Shown here piece by piece: positions 7,697 through 15,431 of a stretch of DNA of 35,421 nucleotides. The notes beneath the pieces were generated by a model, which saw only the letters and a program-made list of their open reading frames with translations, searched no databases and had not been told where the DNA came from. This DNA is from Bacteroidales bacterium. Lineage in GTDB: Bacteria > Bacteroidota > Bacteroidia > Bacteroidales > P3. Position 1 is the stretch's first letter. The number at the start of each line of letters is the position of its first letter. The stretch lies in contig JAEENM010000043.1 of the NCBI GenBank assembly GCA_016283745.1, positions 1-35,421 of the forward strand, read 5' to 3'. The position numbers and the translations under genes are program-made.

Positions 7697-7740
7697 GTTT
7701 TTTCGATGTTAAAAAACAAAAGTTTTTTCGATGTTGAAAA
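7697..7740. repeat. Short direct repeat
   Basis: GTTTTTTCGATGTTAAAA at 7697-7714 recurs as GTTTTTTCGATGTTGAAAA at 7722-7740, 25 bp later, in the leader of the membrane-protein gene at 7773. Its function is unknown. Confidence 0.6.
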
Positions 7741-7772
7741 TAATTAGAAATGTAAACTAAAATATTATCGTT

Positions 7773-8171
7773 ATGGAATCAAGAATTTCGAAAGTATCCC
7801 TTATTTGGGTGATAATTATGGTCGGTTTTGCCATGCACATGCTGGCCGACATGCTTCCCGCTTTTTGGGAAGTTAACATCGCAATGCCCGACGCAACAGG
7901 TGAGGCCCCTGTGGGTATGATGTTGTTTATGATTGGGATGGCGTTCTTCGTCCCGATGTGCGGACTACTCTGCATGAACTTCCGCAGTTGCAAGGCCATG
8001 CGCATTATCAACCTCGTGCTGGCCGGTGTTATGATGCTGTTCAACATCTTCCATGCCAGCGAGCTGCTGATGGAGTTCAGCCCCGTGCAGCTGCTTATCC
8101 ATCCCGTGATGGTGGCGCTGGGGATTTTCCTGTTCGTTTATTCGCTTAGACTGATGAAACAGAAGGAGTGA
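7773..8171 (+). CDS. Small four-helix membrane protein, unknown function
   Basis: This 132-residue protein has hydrophobic segments at about 8-30, 47-68, 78-95 and 106-126, giving four transmembrane helices with a short charged C-terminus (RLMKQKE). Several Met, His and Cys residues are spread through the helices (MHMLADMLP, MCGLLCMNF, IFHASELL). I do not recognise a family. Its stop is 6 bp before the ATG of the membrane-linked methyltransferase at 8178, so the two are almost certainly cotranscribed and may work together. Confidence 0.7.
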   Translation: MESRISKVSLIWVIIMVGFAMHMLADMLPAFWEVNIAMPDATGEAPVGMMLFMIGMAFFVPMCGLLCMNFRSCKAMRIINLVLAGVMMLFNIFHASELLMEFSPVQLLIHPVMVALGIFLFVYSLRLMKQKE

Positions 8172-8177
8172 TAGACA

Positions 8178-8972
8178 ATGAAACCTAATTATAAAAACTG
8201 GATGCCGAAAGGCATGATTTGGGGAACGGCGGCTGGATGTGTCGGATGTTTGGTGCTGTTCCTTGTCTTTGGCGTGAGCGGACTGCTCGCTGTCGGCACA
8301 TGGAAGACCATCCTGAAAATCGTATTCCTCGTGCTCGCCATCGCATTGGCATTGATTGCGTTGTGGATGTGGCTGTTGCACCGCGCCTTCTCCTACGATG
8401 GCAAGCGGCAGATGTCGCGACAGATAATCGACGGCGTGGCCGCACACATCACAATGCCCGAAGGCGGCCGTGGGCTCGACGTGGGCTGCGGCAGTGGCGC
8501 GCTTACCATCGCCGTGGCCAAACGCAACCCCAAGTCCCGGATGGTCGGCATCGACCGATGGGGCGCAGAATACGCCTCGTACAACAAACCGCTCTGCGAG
8601 CGTAACGCCAAAGCCGAAGGCGTGGACGACCGTACCTCGTTTGCAAAAGGCAACGCCCTGAAACTCGACTTCGACGACGAAACTTTCGATGCCGTATGCA
8701 GCAACTACGTGTATCACAACATCCCCAGCCGCAACCGTCAGGAAATTCTTTTGGAGACGCTGCGTGTGCTTAAGAAAGGCGGCACTTTCGCCATCCACGA
8801 CATCTTTTCAAAGGCCAAATACGGCGACATGCAGGCTTTTGTACTGAAACTCAAAGAGATGGGCTACGAGGAGGTGGAACTCATCGACACCACAAAAGGA
8901 CTCTTTATGACCTCGTGGGAAGCCACATGGATGGCCTTGAAAGGCTCTGCAATACTGAAAGGGAGAAAGTAA
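8178..8972 (+). CDS. Membrane-anchored class I SAM methyltransferase
   Basis: The 264-residue protein has two N-terminal transmembrane helices (about 13-38 and 45-67) followed by a full methyltransferase domain: motif I GLDVGCGSG at 99-107, GIDRWG with D126, and DDETFDAVCSNYVYHNIPS with a strong LRVLKKGGTFAIHDIF near 194-209. The anchor should hold the catalytic domain on the inner face of the cytoplasmic membrane, suggesting a lipophilic or membrane-bound acceptor. It is preceded at 6 bp by a small membrane protein and followed after 43 bp by the small metal-type protein at 9016. The reaction type is certain; the acceptor is unknown. Confidence 0.88.
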   Translation: MKPNYKNWMPKGMIWGTAAGCVGCLVLFLVFGVSGLLAVGTWKTILKIVFLVLAIALALIALWMWLLHRAFSYDGKRQMSRQIIDGVAAHITMPEGGRGLDVGCGSGALTIAVAKRNPKSRMVGIDRWGAEYASYNKPLCERNAKAEGVDDRTSFAKGNALKLDFDDETFDAVCSNYVYHNIPSRNRQEILLETLRVLKKGGTFAIHDIFSKAKYGDMQAFVLKLKEMGYEEVELIDTTKGLFMTSWEATWMALKGSAILKGRK

Positions 8973-9015
8973 TCCGCCGCACAATAAAAATCCAACACCC
9001 ACGTTATACGGTTAT

Positions 9016-9330
9016 ATGAAACGATATGGGACGAAAACGGCAATTTTCCTTCTGGCAGTCTATCTGCCGGTGTGGCTGATGTCGTCGCTTCATGTACACC
9101 ATTGCCTTTGGGATAACAACGACACCCCTGCCGAGCAACGCTCCGCCGATTCGGACGAGGACTGCTGTTTGCTGTGCCAATTCCAACACCTTGTATATGA
9201 GGAGCCTGAGCAGTTGACCGTTGCCGTCGTCAGGCCGGAGACACAAATGGAGGTCTCCCTGATAGACAGAGATGTCGTTTCGGATTGCGAAGACGTTTTC
9301 TCGTCCCGCGCCCCGCCTTTCTTGCTGTAG
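9016..9330 (+). CDS. Small exported His/Cys-rich protein before a TonB receptor
   Basis: The product has 104 residues. A hydrophobic segment at 8-24 serves as signal peptide or anchor. It is followed by HVHHC (26-30), an acidic stretch (DSDEDC) and CCLLCQFQH (50-58). These clustered His and Cys residues could bind a transition metal. Small proteins of this style often precede TonB receptor genes in Bacteroidota, and the TonB gene here starts 53 bp downstream; a ZIP transporter gene follows. A role in metal sensing or delivery is inference. The C-terminal third is polar and featureless. Confidence 0.65.
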   Translation: MKRYGTKTAIFLLAVYLPVWLMSSLHVHHCLWDNNDTPAEQRSADSDEDCCLLCQFQHLVYEEPEQLTVAVVRPETQMEVSLIDRDVVSDCEDVFSSRAPPFLL

Positions 9331-9382
9331 ATTCAAGACTTTCGTTAATTTACAGTTTGATAATTTTTTACAGCAAGATAAA

Positions 9383-11473
9383 ATGAAAAGATTAGTTTTA
9401 TTTGGCTTTTCGTTGGCAATTGTGTTGTCGATGAAAGCACAGAACAAGCCAGATTCCACCGACATGTTTTTCAAACACTTGGAATTGAAGGAGTTGAAAG
9501 TGTCGGGTGCTCTGGGTGATATGAAAGTGAAGGAAACACCTATGTCTATCACAATACTCAGACATGGGGATATGCAACAGTTGTCGTCCACAAACCTCAT
9601 CAATTTGATTTCCAAGCAGCCTGGGGTTGCGCAGATAACCACTGGGGGAGGCATTTCAAAACCCATAATTCGTGGTTTGGGATACAACCGCATTGTGGTT
9701 GTAAACGACGGTGTCCGACAGGAGGGACAGCAGTGGGGCGACGAGCACGGCGTTGAAATCGACGCCAACGAAGTGGGCACGGTGGAGATCATCAAAGGTC
9801 CGGCAAGCCTTATGTACGGCTCCGACGCTATGGGCGGAGTGCTGATTTTCAAAGGGATGCCGACGCCACCCATGGGTGAGATAAAAGGCTGTTTGAACAC
9901 AGAATACCAGACAAACAACGGCTTGATAGGAGCCTCGTTGAACATGGGCGGAAACCACAACGGCTTCATCTGGGACGCGAGATACAGCGAGAAACATGCC
10001 CACGCCTACAAGAACCGTTACGACGGCTATGTGCCCAATTCGCAGTTCGGGGAACGCGCTTTCTCGCTCAAGGCCGGAGTGATGCGCAAATGGGGCTTCT
10101 CCAACCTCAAATTCGGATATTACAACCTCACACCGAGCATAGTGGAGGGCGAACGCGACTCCGTTACCGGAGAGCTGATATCCGACGGCGACCTTCTGTC
10201 GTACCGCCACGGATTGCCCTATCAGCAGGTTTATCACTACAAGGCGGTTTCGGAGAGTTTCGTCAATCTCCCTTCGGGACATCTTAAAATAATAGCGGCT
10301 TATCAGCAGAACCGCCGACAGGAGTACGAGGAGTCCGCCGACGATTACGGCCTTTATCTGCGTCTAAACACGCTCAACTACGATATCAGGTATGTCTCGG
10401 CAGAAAGAGCCGGATGGAAATTTTCGACAGGCGTGAACGGAATGGGGCAGAAGTCGATAAATCTGGGCGAGGAGTTCCTTATTCCCGACTACTCGCTTTT
10501 CGATGCGGGAGCGTATGCCACAGCGTCGAAGGCTTTGAGCCGATGGAATATCAGCGGCGGCCTACGTTTCGACTACCGCTATATCAACGCCAAAGGTCTT
10601 GTCGAGGATGGTGACGTGCGTTTCGAGGACTTTACAAGGCATTTCAACGGCATTACGGGCAGTCTGGGCGCCACCTACGAAGTCGCCCAAGGTCTTGACT
10701 TGAAATTCAATATCGCCCGCGGGTTCCGCACCCCCAATATCAGCGAGCTGGCTTCCAACGGCGAACACGAGGGCTCGCTGCGGTACGAGATAGGCAACCA
10801 CGATTTTGAATCGGAATACAGTTTGCAAGCTGATTTCGGACTACATTATGCCAACCGTCTTTTTGAGTTGTATGCCTCGGCTTTTGCCAACCACATCGAC
10901 AACTACATTTATCTGCACCGTATCGACAGCGTGGTCGAACCCGACCTTATGACTTTCGCCTACGCGCAGGGCGAGGCCTTGCTGATGGGATTCGAGGTGG
11001 GTGGCGACTTACATCCCTTCCACGCCCTTCACATAGGGGCGTCGTTTTCGTATGTCGATGCCCGACTGCTCAATCAGACCGAAGATATGCAATGGCTACC
11101 CATGACGCCTGCCCCACGTCTCTCCACCGATGTGAAATACGAGCTCACCCACAGCGGCAAGACCTTCAAAAACGCATACGTGGCCGCCCGCATGGACTGG
11201 TGCTTGGAACAAGACCGTTATTATGCGGCCTACGGCACCGAAACAGCCACTCCATCATACCTCCTGCTCGGACTTTCGGCAGGTACGGATGTGTGGATCA
11301 AGGGTAGGAAAGTAGCCGAGCTGGTTCTGATTGTGGACAACCTCACCGATGTGTGCTATCAGGACCACCTGAGCCGACTGAAATATGCCGATATAAACGT
11401 CGTCACCGGCCGACAGGGGGTGTTCAACATGGGACGCAACATCGTTTTCAAGTTGACCGTGCCTTTCAAGTAA
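9383..11473 (+). CDS. TonB-dependent outer-membrane receptor, probably for a metal
   Basis: This 696-residue receptor has a signal peptide (cleavage probably after KA, residue 19). An N-terminal plug at about 45-157 includes TPMSITILRHGDMQQL, GGGISKPIIRGLGYNRIVV and VEIIKGPASLMYGSDAMGG. A 22-strand barrel follows, ending in KLTVPFK. The ATG at 9383 was chosen because it begins the signal peptide; an upstream in-frame start would lie within the preceding gene. There is no carboxypeptidase-like N-terminal extension, so it is not a SusC-type glycan receptor. Its neighbours, a His/Cys-rich small protein and a ZIP transporter, suggest zinc or another divalent metal; plug and size resemble ZnuD-like receptors. 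The barrel contains metal-plausible His residues but no decisive motif. Confidence 0.9.
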   Translation: MKRLVLFGFSLAIVLSMKAQNKPDSTDMFFKHLELKELKVSGALGDMKVKETPMSITILRHGDMQQLSSTNLINLISKQPGVAQITTGGGISKPIIRGLGYNRIVVVNDGVRQEGQQWGDEHGVEIDANEVGTVEIIKGPASLMYGSDAMGGVLIFKGMPTPPMGEIKGCLNTEYQTNNGLIGASLNMGGNHNGFIWDARYSEKHAHAYKNRYDGYVPNSQFGERAFSLKAGVMRKWGFSNLKFGYYNLTPSIVEGERDSVTGELISDGDLLSYRHGLPYQQVYHYKAVSESFVNLPSGHLKIIAAYQQNRRQEYEESADDYGLYLRLNTLNYDIRYVSAERAGWKFSTGVNGMGQKSINLGEEFLIPDYSLFDAGAYATASKALSRWNISGGLRFDYRYINAKGLVEDGDVRFEDFTRHFNGITGSLGATYEVAQGLDLKFNIARGFRTPNISELASNGEHEGSLRYEIGNHDFESEYSLQADFGLHYANRLFELYASAFANHIDNYIYLHRIDSVVEPDLMTFAYAQGEALLMGFEVGGDLHPFHALHIGASFSYVDARLLNQTEDMQWLPMTPAPRLSTDVKYELTHSGKTFKNAYVAARMDWCLEQDRYYAAYGTETATPSYLLLGLSAGTDVWIKGRKVAELVLIVDNLTDVCYQDHLSRLKYADINVVTGRQGVFNMGRNIVFKLTVPFK

Positions 11474-11482
11474 TGTCCGCAC

Positions 11483-11515
11483 TCACTCCTTCACTCCCCT
11501 GAACTCGAAGCCGCC
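11483..11515 (-). pseudogene. Echo of the HMA-permease C-terminus
   Basis: On the minus strand this short stretch reads GFEFRGVKE then TGA, matching the GFEFKGVK end of the permease gene at 12434. At the DNA level 11490-11513 and 12438-12461 agree at 22 of 24 positions. It is too short to be a gene and looks like a leftover of a duplicated permease end. The two copies flank the ZIP gene. Confidence 0.55.
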
Positions 11516-11579
11516 TATTTCATCTCCGTGAATATTATGCTCTGAGATGGTTGCAAAAAAATGTTGCCTCTACATATCC

Positions 11580-11597
11580 TATTTTTGTGTATCTTTG
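11580..11597 (+). promoter_or_regulatory. Two overlapping -7-type motifs before the ZIP gene
   Basis: TATTTTTG (11580-11587) and TATCTTTG (11590-11597) both fit TAnnTTTG. They lie 21-31 bp before the ATG at 11618. No well-spaced TTTG is found upstream, so the -33 part is not supported. Confidence 0.4.
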
Positions 11598-11617
11598 CTG
11601 AGTGAAAGTTTGATGAT

Positions 11618-12376
11618 ATGAATGCGCTAATTGTCGGAATATTATTGCCTTTGCTGGGGACGATGCTGGGGTCGGCCTTTGTCTTTTTCATGAAAAAGGA
11701 GATTCCCGACCGGCTGCAGAAGACGCTTTTGGGGTTCGCCAGCGGCGTGATGGTGGCGGCCAGCGTGTGGTCGCTGCTGATACCTTCCATCGAGATGTCG
11801 GGCAAAAACATAATCCCAGCCTCCGTGGGTTTCCTTGCCGGGATGGCCTTCCTGCTGCTTATCGACGAACTGACACCCCACCTGCATGTAGGTGCACCGA
11901 AAGCCGAGGGACTGCGGTCGCGGCTGTCGCGTACGGCGATGCTGGCTTTGGCCGTAACCATCCACAACCTGCCCGAGGGCATGGCCGTGGGCGTGGTCTT
12001 CGCCGGCGAATCGCACGGGTTGACACTCAGTGCCGCCTTTGCTGTGAGCATCGGCATCGCCATACAGAACATCCCCGAAGGGGCAATCATCTCAATGCCA
12101 ATGTTCGCCGAAGGCAACTCCCGTTTTAAGTCGTTCCTGATAGGTTCTCTGAGCGGCGTGGTGGAACCCATCGGATCCGTGGCCATACTGCTGCTTGCTG
12201 GTGTGCTCGGCGTGGCGCTGCCCTATCTGCTAGCCTTTGCCGCTGGGGCAATGATGTACGTTGTTGTCGAAGAGCTGATTCCCGAAACAGCACAAGGCAG
12301 CCACACCAACCTCTCAACCATCGGCTTCGCCCTCGGTTTCGTCCTGATGATGGTTATGGATGTTATGCTGGGGTGA
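11618..12376 (+). CDS. ZIP family divalent metal transporter
   Basis: The protein has 252 residues and eight predicted helices. The two signature metal-site helices are present: TIHNLPEG at 115-121 and IQNIPEGA at 149-156. Between helices 3 and 4 is a short loop with HLH (88-90), typical of a metal-binding loop. ZIP proteins move Zn(II), and sometimes Fe(II) or Mn(II), into the cytoplasm. It follows a TonB receptor on the same strand, giving a plausible two-membrane uptake route. Motifs of Bacteroides promoter type directly upstream suggest it can be transcribed alone. The opposed gene at 12434 is an efflux-type permease, so uptake and export genes face each other. Confidence 0.92.
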   Translation: MNALIVGILLPLLGTMLGSAFVFFMKKEIPDRLQKTLLGFASGVMVAASVWSLLIPSIEMSGKNIIPASVGFLAGMAFLLLIDELTPHLHVGAPKAEGLRSRLSRTAMLALAVTIHNLPEGMAVGVVFAGESHGLTLSAAFAVSIGIAIQNIPEGAIISMPMFAEGNSRFKSFLIGSLSGVVEPIGSVAILLLAGVLGVALPYLLAFAAGAMMYVVVEELIPETAQGSHTNLSTIGFALGFVLMMVMDVMLG

Positions 12377-12433
12377 GAGCACTCGGGATCTTGTACAATT
12401 CCGATTCTGTCATGTAAATCTGATGTAATTTGT

Positions 12434-13705
12434 CTATTTCACTCCCTTGAACTCAAAGCCGGCCTTTTCCACAGCTTTGCGGATGTCGGATTCGGCAGCA
12501 GTACCGGTAACGACGAGGGTGTTGGCTGCAGGAGTGGCCTCGCAGGAGCTTACGCCCTTCACTTCGCCTACCGATTTCTCGCAGGCAGCCTTGCAGTGGT
12601 TGCAGTGCATGCCTTCAACGGTATATACAACCGTACCGGCGGCCGCTTCTTGTTTCTTGAATTTGCTGAAAAATTTCATACTCAATGCTATTATGATGAA
12701 TAAAACTAAAAGTGTCGAACAGATGATTTGAAAGACGCTGGGCGTGGCGGCTTCTGATGCGCAGCAGGCACCATGGACCGAAGTTGAAAGTTGAAAATTG
12801 AAAATTGAAAGGTTACTGAACGTATTCAGAAGCGTCCCGAAAAGGATGGAGAACCCCACGATGGTGAGCAGATAAATCCACGTGAAACGTCTGCCCATTG
12901 ATTTGCGCACCACAAGGATGGATGCGATGTTGACCGCAGGACCGGCCATCAGCATCACAAGCGCGGCTCCGGGCGAGAGGCCTTTCATCATCAGTGCCGC
13001 CGCCACGGGGATACTGCCGGTGGAACAGATGTACATCGGCACTGCCACTACAAGGATGACAAGCATCTGCAACAAAGGCTGGCTGCCGAAGGAGAGGAAA
13101 AACTCGTCGGGCACAGCCACGTTGATAAGTGCGGCCACCAAAAGACCGATGGCCAGCCTCAGACCGATGTCCTGAATCATGTCTAAGTAGGCGTACTTCA
13201 GCACACGCCAAATCTTAAGTGGAAAGTTGAAAGTTGAGTGTTGAAAGTTATCCACTGCGCAAGCCGAATTGTCAATTCCCAATTTTGAATTTTCATTTTC
13301 CGCAAAGCGATTAACCAAAAATCCACCACAGAAACCCGTAACCAATGCGGCTACGGGACGCGTAATGGCGAACCCCAAGCCCATAAGCGAGAAGGTGGCG
13401 AGGATGGAGTCGATGCCCGTCTGTGGTGTGGCGATTAGGAACGAAGCCACAGCCCCTTTCGACGCACCCTCGTTTTTCAGTCCCACGGCGGTGGGGATTA
13501 CCCCGCACGAGCAGAGCGGCAACGGCACACCCAGCAGGGCGGCCCACAGTACCGACAGTTTGTTGTTTCGCGAGAGATACTTGGCGTAAAAACGTTTCGG
13601 CACAAACACATGCAGCACTCCCGCAATGAGGAATCCCAACAGCAGATAGGGACTCATCGCATTGATAACCGCCAGCAGTGCGTTGAAAAAATCTCCTATT
13701 GTCAT
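12434..13705 (-). CDS. SO_0444-family Cu/Zn efflux permease with HMA domain
   Basis: This 423-residue protein of the ArsP_1 permease family has two repeated membrane halves, each with a core Cys motif: PLCSCGVIP (C65, C67) and ICSTGSIPVA (C227). The C-terminal tail is an HMA metal-binding domain (about 358-423) with MHCNHC at 366-371. This architecture matches the SO_0444 Cu/Zn efflux group in the cytoplasmic membrane. Two hydrophilic stretches do not look like family sequence: residues about 138-163, between the halves, and about 297-309, before HGACC. Both are encoded by simple repeats of the kind found in spacers of this window (13219-13302 and 12781-12812), and both keep the frame. The metal could be copper or zinc. 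Confidence 0.88.
   Translation of the reverse strand: MTIGDFFNALLAVINAMSPYLLLGFLIAGVLHVFVPKRFYAKYLSRNNKLSVLWAALLGVPLPLCSCGVIPTAVGLKNEGASKGAVASFLIATPQTGIDSILATFSLMGLGFAITRPVAALVTGFCGGFLVNRFAENENSKLGIDNSACAVDNFQHSTFNFPLKIWRVLKYAYLDMIQDIGLRLAIGLLVAALINVAVPDEFFLSFGSQPLLQMLVILVVAVPMYICSTGSIPVAAALMMKGLSPGAALVMLMAGPAVNIASILVVRKSMGRRFTWIYLLTIVGFSILFGTLLNTFSNLSIFNFQLSTSVHGACCASEAATPSVFQIICSTLLVLFIIIALSMKFFSKFKKQEAAAGTVVYTVEGMHCNHCKAACEKSVGEVKGVSSCEATPAANTLVVTGTAAESDIRKAVEKAGFEFKGVK
12781..12812. repeat. In-frame spacer-type simple repeat inside the permease gene
   Basis: Tandem units of the form AAGTTGAAA/AATTGAAA run through here. They encode NLSIFNFQLST in the permease. A nearly identical repeat family, with the units on the other strand, is non-coding at 27080-27116. 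Confidence 0.7.
13219..13302. repeat. Second in-frame spacer-type repeat inside the permease gene
   Basis: GGAAAGTTGAAAGTTGAG and GAATTGTCAATTCCCAATT type units occupy this stretch and encode the polar loop at about residues 138-163 of the permease. Similar units are non-coding at 21019-21050. Confidence 0.65.
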
Positions 13706-13805
13706 TTCAAAAATATTTACATCCGCATAACGTCACAGTTTATGGGTTATTGCACCACTAATGCAAAATCACCATAAATGATGAGTCTCGAGAAACCGTC
13801 TTTAC

Positions 13806-13834
13806 AAAAAAAACGCCGCCTTGAAAGGCGGCGC
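13806..13834 (-). terminator. Intrinsic terminator of the outer-membrane protein gene
   Basis: CGCCGCCTT (13814-13822) pairs with AAGGCGGCG (13825-13833). On the minus strand the stem is followed by eight T residues (complement of 13806-13813). It lies 24 bp beyond the stop at 13858. Confidence 0.88.
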
Positions 13835-13857
13835 TGTACAGTGGTAAACTTATTCTG

Positions 13858-14520
13858 CTAAAAAGTGTATCCCAATCCTACAAAGAAACCAGCGCTTTTG
13901 GTCTTAATGTTGTCGTTGGAGTTCAAGTCCATCAAGCCGAAGCGGTAGCCGCCGAAGAGACGGAACACATCGTACTGGAACTGAAGTCCGAAAGCGGCAG
14001 CGATGTCGAAACGGTTGTTTTCGCTGTCGTCTCCGTACATGTCGTAATCTTTCTCCGAGGTGCTGGAGCTACCAAGCACGGTGGTGGTTGTGGTAACGTG
14101 GGTGTTGCCATATACGGCAAGGCTGAAAGTCGGGCCTACGAAAGCCGACAGTTTGGCTTTGCTGCCGAGGGGCAAGCTGTAGTTGAACAGCAGAGGCACA
14201 TCCAACAATATCTGTGTGGTTTTAATCTTGTCGTTGGCGCTTACCACGACTAAGTCGTTGCCACCTGTCTGTTTCTTGAAGTTGAAACGTCCCTGCAGTC
14301 CGAAAGCCACACCGAAGTTCTTGGCAAAACCATAATTGTAGGTAAAACCTGCAAAAAAGCCGTTCATGTCGGAAGTAGAGGTGTTGGTGTTGTTTCCGAC
14401 GGTGACCTTCGAGGTATATGTTACGGGAGCATAACCGATGTTGACGCCCAGCTGGGCCTTAGCTGTGCCTGCGAGGAGCATTGCAGCTGCACAGGCGATG
14501 ATTGCAATTGTTTTCTTCAT
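13858..14520 (-). CDS. Outer-membrane beta-barrel protein (porin-like family)
   Basis: The 220-residue protein has a clear signal peptide (MKKTIAIIACAAAMLLAGTAKA, cleavage after residue 22). Amphipathic strands follow throughout (NGFFAGFTYNYGFAKNFGV, LSAFVGPTFSLAVYG, FRLFGGYRFGLMDL), and it ends in the barrel signature VGLGYTF with terminal Phe. It fits the eight-strand OMP_b-brl group common in Bacteroidota. One loop is rich in Thr and Ser (THVTTTTTVLGSSSTSE). It is monocistronic, with its own promoter at 14575-14605 and a strong terminator at 13806-13834, which suggests high expression. The specific role is unknown. Confidence 0.87.
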   Translation of the reverse strand: MKKTIAIIACAAAMLLAGTAKAQLGVNIGYAPVTYTSKVTVGNNTNTSTSDMNGFFAGFTYNYGFAKNFGVAFGLQGRFNFKKQTGGNDLVVVSANDKIKTTQILLDVPLLFNYSLPLGSKAKLSAFVGPTFSLAVYGNTHVTTTTTVLGSSSTSEKDYDMYGDDSENNRFDIAAAFGLQFQYDVFRLFGGYRFGLMDLNSNDNIKTKSAGFFVGLGYTF

Positions 14521-14574
14521 AACTGTTGAGTTTTTAAATGTTTATAATGTTTTATAAAAATCGTTTCTCATCTG

Positions 14575-14605
14575 CAAAAATACGTTTTTTTTTAGATTTG
14601 ACAAA
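14575..14605 (-). promoter_or_regulatory. Bacteroides-type promoter of the barrel gene
   Basis: On the minus strand TTTG (14602-14605) and TATTTTTG (14575-14582) are separated by exactly 19 bp, the canonical spacing of Bacteroides -33/-7 promoters. The ATG is at 14520, giving a leader of about 50 bases. Confidence 0.75.
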
Positions 14606-14643
14606 GTGTACCGAAAAAAATGCGACTTACTGGGATGAAAGTA

Positions 14644-15162
14644 TCAGGCCATTTTTGCGGTGGTCTCGCGGATTATGCGTGCCATTTCGTCGGGCGATTT
14701 GTCGAAGTCGCGGATAATCCACTCGCGTAGGATGCCGTAGAGCGAGAAAGAGAACATGGCAGTGCGGTAAACCTGTTCGGGGTCGGCGATATGATGGTCG
14801 TGCAGCGTGGCGGTGAACGAATCGGCAAGTTCCTTCATCAACCCGCGACGGTAGAGCAGCCGTAGGGTGTCGCGTATCTCGTAGTTGTACTGGAACCACG
14901 CTTCGGCGTTGTCGATAACCCAGTCGTTGTACCCCTCCAAGCCGTGTCGTTCGCAATAAAGTTGCCACAGACGCACCATGTGATAGGTTACAGCCTCGCT
15001 CTTGGAGCGGAAAGCACGGAACCACGATGCACGGTGATAGCCGCTGGCGTCGCAGATCTGCTTCACCTGTATCTTGTCGAGCGGCCATTGCTCCAGCAGT
15101 TTCATCACAGCCCCGGCCATGCAGTCTTTCAAAAATTCGGAAGTGTTGTCAGCCTTAGTCAT
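14644..15162 (-). CDS. TetR/AcrR family transcriptional regulator
   Basis: This 172-residue protein has an N-terminal helix-turn-helix (LLEQWPLDKIQVKQICDASG followed by YHRASWFRAFRSKSEAV, about 22-57) of TetR type, and a helical ligand-binding region after it with many aromatic residues. It is slightly short for the family but complete. It is the last gene of a minus-strand run: carbonic anhydrase, Tat-signal flavoprotein, small membrane protein, regulator, with gaps of 11, 28 and 28 bp. It probably controls this operon, and its inducer may be the substrate of the flavoprotein. Both points are inference from position. Confidence 0.82.
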   Translation of the reverse strand: MTKADNTSEFLKDCMAGAVMKLLEQWPLDKIQVKQICDASGYHRASWFRAFRSKSEAVTYHMVRLWQLYCERHGLEGYNDWVIDNAEAWFQYNYEIRDTLRLLYRRGLMKELADSFTATLHDHHIADPEQVYRTAMFSFSLYGILREWIIRDFDKSPDEMARIIRETTAKMA

Positions 15163-15190
15163 TTGTTCGCTATGGTTTCAGTGTTTTATG

Positions 15191-15403
15191 TCATTTTTTT
15201 TCTTTTGTAAAGATGTAAACGGCCAATGTGGGAAGTATGACCAACAGCCATAACACCACTTCCACCAAAGCGTACGACCCGAAATAGTTGACCAGTGTCT
15301 GGAATTTCAGTACTCCATCCACCAAAAAGACCAGAAGTCCGAACCAGCAAAGGAAAAATATTGCCGAATACTTGATTTTCCGTTTTTTCAGTTTCATGCT
15401 CAT
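15191..15403 (-). CDS. Small two-helix membrane protein
   Basis: The 70-residue protein has a strongly basic N-terminus (MSMKLKKRKIK) and two hydrophobic helices at about 12-31 and 44-65, closing with TKEKK, so both ends should face the cytoplasm. No family is recognised. It lies between the flavoprotein and TetR genes with 28-bp gaps on both sides, which argues that it is a real member of the operon. An in-frame ATG two codons later could also be used. It might act as membrane partner of the exported flavoprotein. Confidence 0.6.
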   Translation of the reverse strand: MSMKLKKRKIKYSAIFFLCWFGLLVFLVDGVLKFQTLVNYFGSYALVEVVLWLLVILPTLAVYIFTKEKK

Positions 15404-15431
15404 GTAAAATTGGGTTGGAAAATTACTCTTA

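Noticed and set aside
9272-9382. Upstream extension of the TonB receptor
   Set aside because: The extra 37 codons overlap the preceding gene and precede a good signal peptide, so the ATG at 9383 is preferred.
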